Shown here piece after piece: positions 45,230-57,233 of a stretch of 64,000 nucleotides of DNA (positions are counted from its first letter, which is position 1; each line of letters opens with the position of its first letter). The notes below the pieces were generated by a model. The model was given only the letters and a program-made list of their open reading frames with translations. It ran no database searches and was not told where the DNA came from. The stretch spans positions 23,155,108-23,219,107 of the forward strand of contig NW_024609835.1 in the NCBI RefSeq assembly GCF_016920785.2. Direction: 5' to 3'. Source of the DNA: Ixodes scapularis. Taxonomy: Eukaryota > Arthropoda > Arachnida > Ixodida > Ixodidae. The translations under genes and the position numbers were made by a program.

Positions 45230-45655
45230 AGTCAGAGGGGATGTCATTACGTAGGCTGGCCGCTTGCGTCTGTGTCCGAGCTTTCCACCTGTTCGGCATT
45301 TCGGCATAGTTTCGAGATGCAAGTACACATTGCAAGGTACCCGATGACCCGGCCGTTGATGTTTTCTTGTATTGTCTGGATATACCAGGGCTCGAGGCGC
45401 AGTCCTTTCTACCAGCTTCTTGGCGTACAATGTGATCGGCAGGTAAAGGGGTGCCCTGATTTTGCCGCGTATCAGTGAATTGTAGTGGCCCGGACGCTTT
45501 TCTTGTTTACAACGCACTGGCGGTATGACGCCGCCCGAGTTCCTGTCGAATTTGAAAGTAGACATTCCATCACGACCTCTCGCGCTTGACGCCCAAACGT
45601 ACCTTTGCGAAAGGACGTTTTGAAGCGACTCGGTGAGGAAAGCAGCGAAGCACAT
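45230..45655 (-). pseudogene. possible LINE ORF1 (zinc-knuckle) remnant
   Basis: The minus frame reads HRVPCNVYLHLETMPKCR then GGKLGHRRK. This resembles the segment before and at the first knuckle of I-clade LINE ORF1 proteins (VP.YV..., C..CG.LGHR..VCP). Key cysteines are missing. The match is short and the call is tentative. No ORF2 follows it. Confidence 0.3.
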
Positions 45656-45686
45656 GATTCGGCAATTACGGAAACAAAATCACACA

Positions 45687-45741
45687 GAAAAACCGAGCGC
45701 TGCAGCCGGGCTGCCATGGCAACACGGCTGCAGCGCTCGGT
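45687..45741. repeat. hairpin with 18-bp perfect arms
   Basis: AACCGAGCGCTGCAGCCG and CGGCTGCAGCGCTCGGTT flank a 16-18-base loop containing CCATGG. It does not lie in a supported gene. Confidence 0.88.
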
Positions 45742-46037
45742 TGTTCATGTGGTTTGGTGGAAACACGTGCATTTACATATATTAATAGAAACATAAACTT
45801 CAGATATTTAATTCCTTTAGTTGCAAATCATTCTCAGCAGTACACATCTAAAATAGTGTGCAATGTTTACGCACAAAACAGCCGATTTAAAAAATATATA
45901 TATATATTCTTGCGTACTACTTTGTGGTGCGTAAGAATGCTGTTCTCAAAGTTTCGAAACGTCCCTCAGCCTTTGGCTGCGCTGGGGCGGAAGCTGAAAC
46001 GAAGTATAGTGAAAACTAAGGACAATTTAAGAGACTT

Positions 46038-46058
46038 GGGGGGGGGGGGGGGGGGGGG
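46038..46058. repeat. 21-base G run
   Basis: A pure G tract at the 5' edge of the LINE ORF1 remnant that begins about 46075. Confidence 0.92.
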
Positions 46059-46074
46059 TCAGATGTCTATCAAG

Positions 46075-46624
46075 TAAGATATTACAACTCTTCTTGTTAA
46101 AGAAACCCAGTTGGGAGATTTCTTATCAACCATCAACTCTAAGGTTGCCGGAATCGAGAACGAGCTTCAGACCCTTTCCGAAACTAAAGCCGAAGAGTGT
46201 AGCATTCGTGGTGCTCTTGCCGATCAGGCAACCAGTAACAGCCTCGCTTCTCACTAGGAGTAACAATCTAGAAAACCGTTCCCGTCGTTGCAACTTGCTT
46301 TTCCGAGGTATTCCCGACACGCGCGGTGTGTCATGGTCATCGTCGGAACAAAAGGTTATTAAATTCACAGAAGAAAAGTTCGGATTATCATTAGCGAGTT
46401 CTGATATCGAACGTGTTCATAGAACTGGCAACTTTCAAGAAGGGAAAAATCGACCAACCATACCTTGTTTTGCGTCATTTAAAACCAAAAGCCAAATTCT
46501 ACAGAGCAGTTTTCGGCTGAAGGGTTTTTACTATCGGAAGACGTCTGCGAAAATACTCGTGCTGCCCGCCATAACCTCGATACTTTTGTCAAACGTCAAT
46601 CTTTGCCTTTTAAACTTCGATTAA
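46075..46624 (+). pseudogene. LINE ORF1 remnant (coiled coil and RRM-like part)
   Basis: One frame (about 46077-46257) gives a coiled-coil-like IENELQTLSETKAEE. After a stop a second frame (46094-46624) gives NLENRSRRCNLLFRGIPD, then SSDIERVHRTG and RPTIPCFASFKTK. This order is typical of the ORF1 RNA-binding proteins of CR1/L1-type LINEs. At least one frameshift is present. Confidence 0.75.
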
Positions 46625-46734
46625 ACAAACTTCACATTGGCCCTAAGACTTCCATATACAATGCCCAGTCAGACAGTGTAATAGAGTTCATGAGATAGGG
46701 GAACGTGGGGAGTGTTCCTACTGATACGGCTAAA

Positions 46735-49120
46735 TCACAGAGTGTCATACGTGTTCTTTACGCAAACACACGTAGCGTATTACCTAAGCGTGATGATTTG
46801 TCTTAATTGCTTAGTTCATGTGATGCTGATGTTGTCTTGCTGTCAGAAACGTGGCTTAGTCCTGACATTGATGATAATGAAATATTACCGGATCATCCCA
46901 TCTTCAACCTCTACCGGTTTGACAGAACGGATCGTCGAGGAGGAGGGGTATTTATCGCTGTTAACAAAATTATTCCATGTCATATTGTGTCGGTCCAATG
47001 TGTCCTTGAGATAGTTTGGGTTTCCATGAAATGTTGCTATGGCTCTATTTTGCTCGGTGTTCGCTACCGTTCACCCAACACTTCACGTGAGTTTTGTGAT
47101 TGCCTTCGTGATGGTTTGTCTTTTTTGGCAGCATAGTAAAACGACTTGTCTTTTTGGTGATTTTCACCTTCCGGGTATTGACTGCAGTACGCTGACGCCA
47201 ACCAGCTCTGGCGAAACGAATGTAAGCCGAGATTTTATTGACTTCTGCCTTTCCTTTAGTCTCTCCCAACTAGTATCTTTTCCAACACGAGTCACCGACA
47301 GCAGTTCAAATGTGCTTGATTTGATCCTTACTGCTGATCCTCATCTAGTTAAGTCGTTGTCTCCTATAGATGGCATTAGTGACCACAAAACGCTACACTG
47401 TTTTATTGATATTAAGCCACAGAAGTCAGTGTTCTTTCCTAAAACAAATTCGTTTGTATCACAGAGGCAACTATGGCATGATTAATCACCAACTCTCGGG
47501 TTACACTTTCTCTTTTAACGAGAACTTTGATAACTACAATGCCAATGAAAATTTGAATTTATATAACGACAATTACTCGAGCTTGTCGACCGTTATGTGC
47601 CATGTACTAATGCACGATGTAATGCATCTAAGCCATAATTTACTGTCTCTTCGATGACATAAAAAAAAAGACTGTTTAGGAATGCTAAACGACTAAATAC
47701 GCCGGAGGCCTGGTTTAAGCATGCCACTTGCTCGTCTGAATACAAGTGTTTGTTGCGTGAGCGTAAGCACACATTCTTGCACTACACCCTACCATCTATG
47801 TTGCTAAACAACCTTCGTCAGTTTTGGAGCATTGTTAATGGTAAACCATCTCTAGACATGAAACTTGTGAGTAGTTCTGGTGATGAAATATTGAATAGTG
47901 ATTGTGCCAATATTCTCAACACTGTATTTTCTGACGCTTTCACTGTATCTACACCCATCGTTCAGACTCCCCTGGTTCCAACAACAAAGGTTTTCCCTGT
48001 GGATCATATTCTTGTAGACTTTGACGGTATAGTAAGCGTTATAGAATCCCTTAAAATGTCTTCTTCATGTAGTATAGATGATATCAACGATAAACTTCTA
48101 ACCAACACCAAAATCGCATTAGCACTTTTCCTTACCTAACTTTTTCAGCAGTCTATGGGGACTGGTGTGGTACCCTCCGATAGGAAATTTTTAAAGCTTA
48201 TTCCAGTCCACAAACCTGGAAGTAAAACCTCTCCACGAAACTACAGACCAATCTCACTTACCTATATTTCCCGCCAAAATTCTCGACCACGTCATCTCTA
48301 CAAGCATCGGATCAGTTTCCTAGATTCTTGCGATTACTTCAACCACGCACAGCACGGCTTCCGCAAACTACTTTCATGTGAGACTCAGCTGCTGTTTGTT
48401 ACTAGCGACCTTCTTCAAAATCTCGACTCCGGCTTTCCTACTATTGCGGTCTTCCTTGATTTCGCCAAGGCTTTCGGCAAGGTCCCTCACAATCGCCCTT
48501 CTGTTCAAACTCTCTTCCTTAAAATCAGACCCTCTCGTTCTAAAACGAATCAAAACTTTTCTTAGCTACGTTCTCAATTTGTTTTCGCTAACGACTCACC
48601 TTCCTCCTTAGCTCCAGTCTCCTTCGGGGTCTCCTTTAGGCTCCGTGCTTAACCCTTTACTCTTCCGAATCTATATTAATGACCTTCCACCTCAACTTTC
48701 TTCTTAGATTCGCCTTTTTTGAGGATGACTGCGCTACATATAGACTAATAAAACCTCCCGACGACCACGTGCTACTCCAGAGCGACATTAACAAAATTGC
48801 CGACTGATGCCTTACTTGACAAATGTCCCTAAATATTAATAAATGCATGCATGTATTTTTCACGTGCTCGTCCTCCCCCCACGTAACAACATTAACACTA
48901 AATGATACCGTCCTCCAGACCACTACCGAATAAAAATATCTTGGGTGTTTATTTAACTAATAATTTATCCTGGAATATTCATGTTGATAAGATCATATCA
49001 TCACCTAATCGCTCTCTTGGTTATATTCGGCGTTATTTCAAGTCTGCTCCTTCTAATCTCAAAAGACTTATCTATATTACTCATGTTCACCCTAAACTAG
49101 AATACGCCTCATCCATCCCT
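46735..49120 (+). pseudogene. LINE ORF2 remnant: endonuclease and reverse transcriptase
   Basis: Endonuclease pieces: VVLLSETWLSPDIDD (46807-47136) and DLILTADPHLV with DGISDHKTL (47039-47485). RT pieces: KLIPVHKPGSKTSPRNYRPI, HAQHGFRKLLSCETQLL and VFLDFAKAFGKVPH (48155-48565), then YINDLPPQ and KCMHVFF, and YLGVYLTNNLSWNIHV (48902-49123). It breaks at LEYASSIP, where the foreign segment begins. The YADD box region near 48720 is scrambled. Many frameshifts. Confidence 0.85.
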
Positions 49121-49937
49121 TAGCAAAAAGAGGCCGTACTTGAACGAAGTTGAAATATATTGAATATGTAAATTCATTTTGTATTCATTCTGTAATATTT
49201 TGTCCACATTCAAAATACGCGCGTAAGGTATTCAAATATATCATAAATATTAATCAGAAAATATTTTAGATATACCAAAAATAGAATTCCTCACCCCTCA
49301 AGATGCCATTTGTGTATTAAAAACCGGCTACAATTTTTTTTTATTTTGTTAGTAAATGGTGTCCCTGTGGTATTTGAAGGCAGTACTAAATACACCGCAC
49401 AACTACACTTTAGACATGAACACAAACACCATGACGCACTGAACACCTGAACCACAGTCCCGTTGATTGCTCTAGAGTCTTATATAGCCAGCATATTGAA
49501 GGTAATCATTTGGCCGGTGACCATCTCTGCACTTATTAAGGTTCCAAGTATTCAATCTTCACCTCAGGAGTTTGTCAAAGGGGAAACAGTGTTTGGAAGT
49601 TCGAAGTTCGTGGACGACATCTCTTACTCAAAAGCATTGGTACAACTAATACAACTAATAATAATCCGGCGCCGTCGCTAAAACAATATCCACAAAAACG
49701 GCTCCTAGAAGAAATGTTGTTGCTTCTCTGCATAGCACCACGCAGGACGAAGCGAGTCAAGGCAGTTTCATCACTTCAAAAATAGTTATTTTGCTTTTCT
49801 TTACCAGTTGACTATTTAATATGGTCATTAACGTCACTATATTAAAGTCACTACTCACATCACGTACAATGGTGGGTATACACATTCAGTGAACTAGCAT
49901 TGTGCTAACACAGCCACGCTAAACATATCAGCTCACA

Positions 49938-49970
49938 GCACTTGCTGATGCTTTCCAGCATCAGCAAGTG
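49938..49970. repeat. perfect hairpin, 14-bp arms
   Basis: CACTTGCTGATGCT and AGCATCAGCAAGTG around a 4-base loop (TTCC), inside the AT-rich element. Confidence 0.88.
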
Positions 49971-50187
49971 TTTTGGTTGTAGTTCCCGAAGCCCGTTTGT
50001 GACTGGTGTGCAAGAAACTCATCAGGTGTGTTCTTGATAGAAAAAAAAGGAAACAATAACATAAACTGGGCTGATTTATCAGTGCGATGCTGCACAACGC
50101 AATTGACAAACTAATGAAATGTTGTATTTAGGCACTCCAGTTTACTCCACATCTGCTTGAAGTGAACTTTTAATAGGCAAGCTTTTC

Positions 50188-50225
50188 AATACTTTGGTAG
50201 TTTAAGTCAAACTACCAAAGTATTG
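50188..50225. repeat. perfect hairpin, 16-bp arms
   Basis: CAATACTTTGGTAGTT pairs with AACTACCAAAGTATTG around a short loop, inside the AT-rich element. It could be the core of a smaller foldback element. Confidence 0.85.
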
Positions 50226-50644
50226 CAGTCAAAATATACTTAGAGCATAACAAAACAGTATTTATGATTTCCATGTATTTTAAGAATATTTTGCAGATAT
50301 TTTTGATCGACGCATTTTTATCAGTTTTGGAGTATATTTTGCATGAATTAAATACATATTTAAAAAAAAAATCTATGTGAAAGATATTTTGTGCCTACTA
50401 ATTTAGTATTTACATATTTCAGAACGCATGAAGGGAGCTTCAAATGTAGTTGAAATAAAATAATTTAAAGATTTTCAGAAATATATTTTAGTACAAAGTT
50501 AAAAAAAAAAAAGAAAGAAGCGTATATTTGGTGTATTTTGTGTGTTTTTACAAATTATGAACTGTACTTCAAATACACTCAAATTAGAACGTGGTATATT
50601 TAAAACGTCTTAGTTTTCGTTAAGGGATCTGGCATCCCTACCTT

Positions 50645-51040
50645 TTATTTCTCACCAGTGCGATAGAAGCGGTCCAAAACCGCGCAATTCGTTTCATTCT
50701 TTCCGATTACACTCGTTTTTCCAGTGTAACTGAACTAAAATCTCAATTACCCTCCCTGGCCTTTCTCTGCGCCGCAAAATTCAGTTTTTTTTTTCTCCTG
50801 CATAGAGTGTATCACTTTCCCTCTTTAAATCATCAGTCTCCCCTTAGCTCACCCAGCTATGTTTCTTCGAGACTGGGCCACACATGCAAGATTGCCCGAC
50901 CCAAGACCACATCTACAGCCCACCAGCATTCACTTCTACCCAAAACTGTTGTGGACTTGAATGGCCTTCCCGATAGCATCGTCACTATCACAGATAACAG
51001 CAAGTTTCGCCTCGAACTAGACCACCACTTTCCTCTGTAA
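50645..51040 (+). pseudogene. LINE ORF2 C-terminus, right of the insertion
   Basis: EAVQNRAIRFILSDYTRFSS follows in one frame, then VYHFPSLNHQSPLSSPSYVS in the frame 50807-51040, which ends at TAA with LDHHFPL. Both are typical of the last part of CR1/L2-type ORF2 proteins. They join the left part only after removing the inserted element and allowing a frameshift. Confidence 0.8.
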
Positions 51041-51110
51041 TGCCCCTCGGGGCCCCGAGGGTATTTGTAAATAAATAATAAATAAATAAATAAATGTATA
51101 CTACTTAAGC

Positions 51111-52045
51111 GGCCTCGGCGAAATTACCGAGGTTCGTCACACCGTAAAACTTCGCGTGAGTAATGTGACACGAGGCGAATTACTCTGCGTGGGCGTCGCA
51201 GAATGGACGCTAAAGCCTGATTCGCATGATGAGATTCCGATCACAATTTTTATTCGCGACGTCGTTCGGGCGACAAAAGCGTGAACCGTAGCTGAGATGG
51301 TGGACGTCGATACTAAAAATCGCAAGCAGAATCAAACCAAGTGAATCAGGCATAACAAGTCCGTGATGTCCACTGGCAACAATGATAAACATCTTGTATT
51401 TACTGTTTTCACGGAGCCTACTTACCCAACCAACCTTCGAAGTTAAAAGCCCTTGGAGGCCTGCACTTCTTATCGAAGTAACCGGGCCAACGTTTCGTCC
51501 ACGGGCCGCTGTTGTTTCAACGAGCAGACAACAAGCAGAAACATTTGAAAGAGCCACGGCCGCTGCAAGGAGATCCAGCGGCGGTGAAAGAGCAGACGAG
51601 AGTTGGGACGATCAGGCGGTCGTATGAACTTGAAGACGTACTCAACGTAGCCCGCAGGTAGTCCGTAAAATTTGACAATTTTCCCGCGTTCATGTTGGAA
51701 CAAAACAAATAAATCTGATGAACACAAGTATTCGTGAATTCAACCCAAAGTGCTTCCCGCCCATGCGAACGTGACCCAACGGCGTCTGGTTTTCCTTTGT
51801 TACGGCCCCTGTCCACGTTCTCGGACGAACCGAGCAGGCAGAAAGCTCATGAAAACTGACCTTCAAACCTTTTTCGACCTTTTTGGTACAGCCCCTGTCA
51901 TGGTGTTTTGACGAGAAGGCAGGTTTTTGTCTGGTTTTTTTCAAAACAACACAGGAATGCACGTCCCGCATGGTGACTTCCGCCCACAGCTCCAGACCGA
52001 AAGTGCACCGATGCACCACCACCGCGCCGTGACGAAGTAAAATTG
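51111..52045 (-). repeat. dispersed repeat R, copy 2 (uninterrupted)
   Basis: It is the reverse complement of copy 1 at 43345-44590 without the 368-bp MITE. It has a unique segment of about 45 bp (about 51556-51600) absent from copy 1. It starts 16 bp after the LINE tail. Minus frames (51470-51727, 51690-52082) align partly with copy 1 frames but carry no named domain. Confidence 0.85.
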
Positions 52046-52430
52046 GTGTGTATTGCGTTTCGGCTAGGGTAACATAAGGCACGGGAGTTTTTTTGTTTCC
52101 TTTTTTTTTTTTTTCACGTTAAAGGGCATTTCTTGCCTCAAGCCTCTGGTACTGGCCGGTGCCTCGCCGTCATTTTGGATCACGCTATTCTTTTCCGATT
52201 GCGTGCTGTAGGAGTACAACAAAGGGTCGTACCACCTTACAAAGAAGACCACTGAGGCAACCTCGTTAGACACGAGTGAGTGCGAATCCAAAGCTACAAG
52301 AGTAGGCCCTTCACTTGCACTTGCAAGCTACGCTCCTGCAGTGCAAGCGTTGTTAAAACAAAGCGATTTGTACCTGCTTGAGTACCTGTAGTTCAGACTT
52401 CGCTCGCACTCAGGGTAAAACTACAAACTA

Positions 52431-52751
52431 CAGTGGCTTAAAGGGGGTGGTGTAGTTACCGCGTAGCCTCCACCATGCATCGGGAACGGCCACTCCTTGA
52501 GAGACGGTGTAGGTGGCGCTTCGATCCGCAGCTCCGTTAGGGTGCCTCCATCGGTCGGCAGAGAGGGGCACCCTAACACGCTTCATGACTAATATAAATA
52601 CCTAAAAAACAATTATTTGTTTCCAGTGAACTTCCAAGGACATGGTTTGTGTTCTAAGGTGAATAAAAATGTGAAACTAGCAGACCACAGTGTAGTTGAC
52701 AGCTGCGAATCGGCCTGAGCTGGCCGGAGCACTGTCCCTTTAAGCCACTGT
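52431..52751. mobile_element. 321-bp mariner-like MITE with TA duplication
   Basis: The TIRs CAGTGGCTTAAAGGG and inverse are exact and flanked by TA on both sides (52429-52430 and 52752-52753), the hallmark of Tc1/mariner insertion. The interior has no transposase. Confidence 0.8.
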
Positions 52752-52759
52752 AGTAAAAC

Positions 52760-53026
52760 TACGTATAACAAAAACGTTCGCCACGCTAGCAGCAAACAAT
52801 GTAACACACACACACAAAAAAAAACAATGTCAGTCACAGACAGGTTTCGGTATGTCGGGCGTAAACAAATAACAGCTTTATTTGTTTCATAATGGCGTAA
52901 AATCCCAGCTCTTTCGAAGGCTCTATCGGCGAATGCGCATGCCCAAAAACACCTACCAAGGCCGTCTGCGTGCTCTAGCGCAAGCAGCATTGATTGCACT
53001 GGGGTCGAGATGCGAGACTATTTTTT

Positions 53027-53057
<31 letters not shown>

Positions 53058-55145
53058 TGCATCTATGGAAGCGATCACCGACTGTTCCCTTTCGAAAAAT
53101 GGCGCATTCTTAGGAGAGAGTCCACCGCTGGATGTGTAGAGGATGAAACCATCCAAATGTCGTATGTACCGGGGGCCGCGAAGGCGGCAGACTCATGAGG
53201 ACTAGGAGCATCTCTTCCCCGGTGGCTTTCACCGTGCCCCGAACTGCGCACGTGCGAATTCGCGGGGGGATTCCCCGGCGGAAAAGTCTGCCTCGCCTGA
53301 AATTGCGCCGAGAAGAGAGCGAAGGATGGGATGGATATTTGACGAACCTTCGGGACCTCCGGGTCCGGCCCATCTGGCAGCGGGGCAATGCTACCTGGAA
53401 GACAAGGCCCGAGCCTTTGCCCCCAAACGTCATCCCTTGTGGATTCACGTAGTGCCACCTAGCCTGCGCAAGCATCGCCGTCAGCACGTCTCGCAGCGGT
53501 TCACAACGAGCGCGGCGCTAGCACGTGGCCATGCCAAGACGAATGCGTCTGCTGCAACCCCCGTTAAGCTTCAGCGTGTTTTCTGCTTGGGGCGCGCCGG
53601 GGATCCACTAAGGATGACGTCATGGGTCGGCCTTGTCTTCTGGGTGGTATTGCGTTGAGGCCACGCGCGTCTCAAGACCGAAGCTTTGAATGATTCTGAA
53701 AGCCCATGAACGGAGGAGCCCCAGGAAGGGACAAAATAATCCTTCAGTAGATATTTTTTTTTTTTACCTTTAAGGAGTAAAGAGCACACCACGTCTGGTA
53801 GCGTCATGGCGAGAAATGGCCTTAAAGTTGGTTCTGTCCATACTAAAGCAGGTACAGTGCTGCCGTGAGAGACCCTTTCAGGGCAGAGAAACACCTCGAG
53901 CGCATTGAAATCTGAAAGGGGAGGGTGGCAACACGTTGCTTGGAATGTCGTCGAGTCTGAGACACACGCTCTAGTCCGTCCGCACCTTGTGGGAACGCTC
54001 CGAGCTGTACGAACAATGAACCCAATGTCAGAACTACACCCACATTCCGAAGAGTCCGAGCTCGTGGAAAGAAAACAAAGGTGAAGGGGAAAAAAAAACG
54101 TTTTCACGGGAAGAGACAGAAAGAATAATCGAGTTCAGAAAGTTCGCGTACAACATCACCTTCGGCGGCATTTTCAACTCTACATACAAGAGAACCGTCA
54201 GGCCGAGGTGGATATCACAGACATGAAGTGACTACTTGTTGTGTAGGTAGGTGCTTGCGAATGTTTTTGTTGCTTACATTATTTTCTTTTTAGCTGTTCT
54301 TCTCATGTTCCGTTGTGCACATTGGAATGCATAAATCTACGTTTCGACGGTACCGCGTCCATTTCCAGGCGACTGGTGACATAACAAGTCCAGCACTTCA
54401 CGTAAGTACCGCTTTCTTCCGCAGTCCCTGAAACGCGCTAAGCGCGAGCCGCTGGCGTGCCGCTTTCCAGGGCAGACACGCCACAACGAACGGATCGCTC
54501 ATTTTGATGCCATAGACGCTCGTGGACCACTGTTACCCTCGAGATATTCGCAGACACGCGCAAACAGACACACGCACACAGACACACACTGTCTGGTTTC
54601 TCTTCCACCACAGACTTGTGAAAAACACGACTGTCTCAGCAAAATAGTGGGGCCAGAGGCCTTATTTCTTTCTCTCTCTCCCTGCCTCCCTATCTCTCTC
54701 GTTCTTTCTTTTGTTTTCTCTCTCGTGACAACAAGACGCGCACTTCCCTGCAAAAATAAACGCATCTGAACGTCGCACCATGCTTGCTTGCTCCAGGTCT
54801 CTCTGTCATCCCTTGAACACACACACACACACACCGAGGTACCGTGACCGCACCGACGCTGAGCTCATGAGAAACACGATCTTCTCTTTTGGGGGTACGA
54901 CGACACAGAGACCAGGAAGGAGCGAGGGAGTCGGTTGAGACGGAGGGGCGAGACGGTATCGTGACTACGATATCGTAACTATTGCGCGGGAACGAGCTGG
55001 GGTAAGGTAGTCAGTCCTAAGGCCCTCTCGGCCCGCAAGTGTGCACGTGTGCTCGATGCACTCACGAACCTTGTCCGAGCACGTGGTTGGGGCCGCGGGT
55101 GGCTGCCCCTTGTGAAGTGTTGGCAAGGCGGCTCGGGCGCCGCCC
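52760..55145. other. 3' flank of the SLC16 gene, no supported coding region
   Basis: The first part holds a CT-rich microsatellite (53030-53058). The next part is GC-rich (53100-53650) with overlapping frames on both strands and no domain. The part nearest the gene has TC-rich (54668-54722) and (AC)n (54817-54834) tracts and probably contains the 3' UTR of the minus-strand SLC16 gene. I could not identify its poly(A) site. Confidence 0.4.
53030..53058. repeat. CT microsatellite
   Basis: A TC/CT dinucleotide tract with one interruption, preceded by a T run. Confidence 0.9.
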
Positions 55146-55378
55146 TTACACGACCGTTTCCACGTTGTCGACGTTCTCGGTCTCTTCGTCTTCCTCTTCG
55201 ACGTCGCTCTCTTCGGGGATCTCTTCGAGCGGCGAGGCAAAGTCCTGGACGACTTCCAGCTTCTGAGCGGTGTTGCGGACGTACGGTATGAAGAAGGACA
55301 TGATCCCAGAGACCACCATCATGGCACCGGATAGGAAGAAGGGCACGTCGTAGGACCCCGTGAAGTCGAACAAGCTTC
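55146..55378 (-). CDS. SLC16-family transporter, last coding exon
   Basis: This exon begins after a CAG acceptor (CTCGCAG, RC of 55379-55385) in phase with the previous exon, giving GPPLAG then SLFDFTGSYD. It encodes the end of TM11, the TGSYD loop seen across SLC16 members, TM12 (VPFFLSGAMMVVSGIMSFFI) and a cytoplasmic tail that is strikingly acidic (EESDVEEEDEETE). It ends ETVV with stop TAA at 55146-55148. The last four residues could be a class I PDZ ligand-like end (TVV), which is speculative. Confidence 0.92.
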
Positions 55379-56184
55379 CTGCGAGCAAACAATCGAGAGT
55401 TCGTCTTAGAACCAAGGAAGAGCAGAGAAGTCCCTCTAGCTTAGGCTAAGAAGGGGCACGCTTTATCTGTGCAACGTTTTAGAAAGATGTCCTTATAAGA
55501 AAAAAATAATAACTATTGGACATCATGCCGTACATGTGTGCTCTGTCAGTTCTACTACAGGAGGTATCCGAACTACGGAACTGTCAGACTTGGAGGTAAT
55601 TTCCCCGCATACGCTATTCAGACGTGACTCTCATTCAGAAACTTTAATTTATTTATTCATTCCCTCAATCTTTCATTCCTTCACGTACTTGTCTATAGTT
55701 GACTGAAGGACATTAAGGAGACCCGTCGAATTAAAAACGCAGAGGGGGTATAATGGCGGGTGAGCCAATTAAAGAGGCGCTGTAAAAAGTTTTGTACTTT
55801 GCGTAAGTACCACGTGGAATGAATTCTTGACGTTTACAACGCATGAAAGGCGTATTAGATAATCTCCTTGTGCAATAATAATCGCAAAATAAGAAAAAAG
55901 CAGTGTTTTCCTCTCAATTCCCAGCCAAACCAAGCGGCCACACGATCCGGAGCCGATTATATTCCGCAAATATTGATCATAGCCACGCGCTGGGGTTGGC
56001 AAAGCACATGACACTCGCTGGGTTCCAGACATAGTTAGGGTTCGGCCATAGTCATCCTTGCAGCGATTGGACACGAGTCACTACCCGAATGCTTCTCGAG
56101 CTATCAATTATCGCGAGCCCAAATCGAGTGCTCACGCTATGCTCGGGTTCAAGCAGTGATCGGCATTAAAATATAGTCACTAAA

Positions 56185-56202
56185 GGGGGGGGGGGGGGGG
56201 GG
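56185..56202. repeat. 18-base G run
   Basis: A pure G tract in the SLC16 intron. Confidence 0.92.
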
Positions 56203-56635
56203 AGGCATTGCGACCTCCGAATTGCGTCATCAAATTTCGCTAAGGACATATTAACAGAAAACGCTCGCTTTGATTCTTGGAATTACACCAAGACAAACGG
56301 GTCTCTTGGTCAATGAAGAGTTGCGTGCGAGCATACTTGCGACCCACCAGTGCCAGTAAGCTCGTGAAACAAATGAAACGTATACGCTTTCATTTGTCTG
56401 AGGCGTATAATGTTTCAACAAAGTAACGAAGAGCTGATCTTAAATTCACGTACAAACGTCTTAATCTAGAGCATATAAAGAGGGAAATTAACAACTCTTT
56501 TAACGCGATAGCGTTTAAGAGCTCGTGTCGTAAAGAATCCGACGTCGGCGTCTGTGGGATCGAAAAATCCCCTAATGCAACGCGCGCAGACATGTGTGAC
56601 ATAACACGTGGCTATGACGTCATCACCCTATCGAT

Positions 56636-56800
56636 TTGCTAAACTTAGCAAAAACGTTTCCACTAAATTTACCGGAAAATGTTCCCGCAAAAGCTAGCGG
56701 AAAACTTTTCCGACAAACTTAGCGGAAATATTTCCCGCCAAATTTAGCGGAACATTTTCCCACCAAATTTAGCGGGAAAATTCCAACCAAAACACGTGAC
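56636..56800. repeat. tandem palindrome array, E2F-like, in SLC16 intron
   Basis: About five units of roughly 28 bp have the form TTTTCCCGCCAAATTTAGCG followed by GAAA. The best are at 56695-56775. A TGACGTCA-type site (TGTGACGTCACGCG) follows at 56807-56820. It is the same design as 4965-5440. Confidence 0.7.
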
Positions 56801-57233
56801 ATCCTGTGACGTCACGCGACACGTGTCGCTACCGACTAGGCCACGCGTACACGCTTGCACGGGTTGGGAACGAGCGCAAAATTAAAATGAAACTCCGCCG
56901 ATTTTTATTTTTTTTTAATCTTCGATTTAGCTGGAAATTGGCAGACCGCATCAATAAGCCTTTCTTAACTGATAGCCCAAATATTTGATAAAACAAAACA
57001 AAAATTCCGTCAAGTTATTGAATTTTTAAGTTACGCCGGTCGCGAGGTTTCCAGGAGGCAACTCTCTACTGGCAGCAATACAAAATCCCTACTTTTCCCT
57101 ACCCGTGTGCGTCAACGGCGGGCAGGCGGATGAGCGACCCGGGCAGCCGCGAAGCGGCTTTCCGGGCTTCAGCGATCGAGATTATTTTTTTCACAGGTTC
57201 AAGGTTGAAAAATCCTTTGCAGTGGGTAGCAAT

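Larger units (their letters stand above)
49121..50631. mobile_element. AT-rich DNA element inserted in the LINE
   Basis: This 1.5-kb block separates LEYASSIP from the next LINE block AVQNRAIRFILSDY (about 50670). It is bordered by CCATCCCT (49113-49120) and GCATCCCT (50632-50639), 7 of 8 bases alike. An 8-bp duplication suggests hAT, but the ends (TAGCAAAAAG and, inversely, CAGATCCCTT) match poorly. Inside are two strong hairpins at 49938-49970 and 50188-50225. No transposase was seen. Confidence 0.65.
46075..51095 (+). mobile_element. CR1/L2-like LINE, interrupted by a DNA element
   Basis: Recognisable ORF1, endonuclease and RT remnants run from about 46075 to 49120, and the C-terminus resumes at about 50645. 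The 3' end has a GC hairpin CCCTCGGGGCCCCGAGGG (51043-51060) and an AAATAAATAA-type tail to 51095. The middle, 49121-50631, is a later insertion. The LINE is heavily frameshifted, so it is older than the insertion. Confidence 0.85.

Noticed and set aside
53075..53658. Overlapping GC-rich frames of up to 127 codons
   Set aside because: Both strands are open as expected for GC-rich DNA; no motif or splice support.
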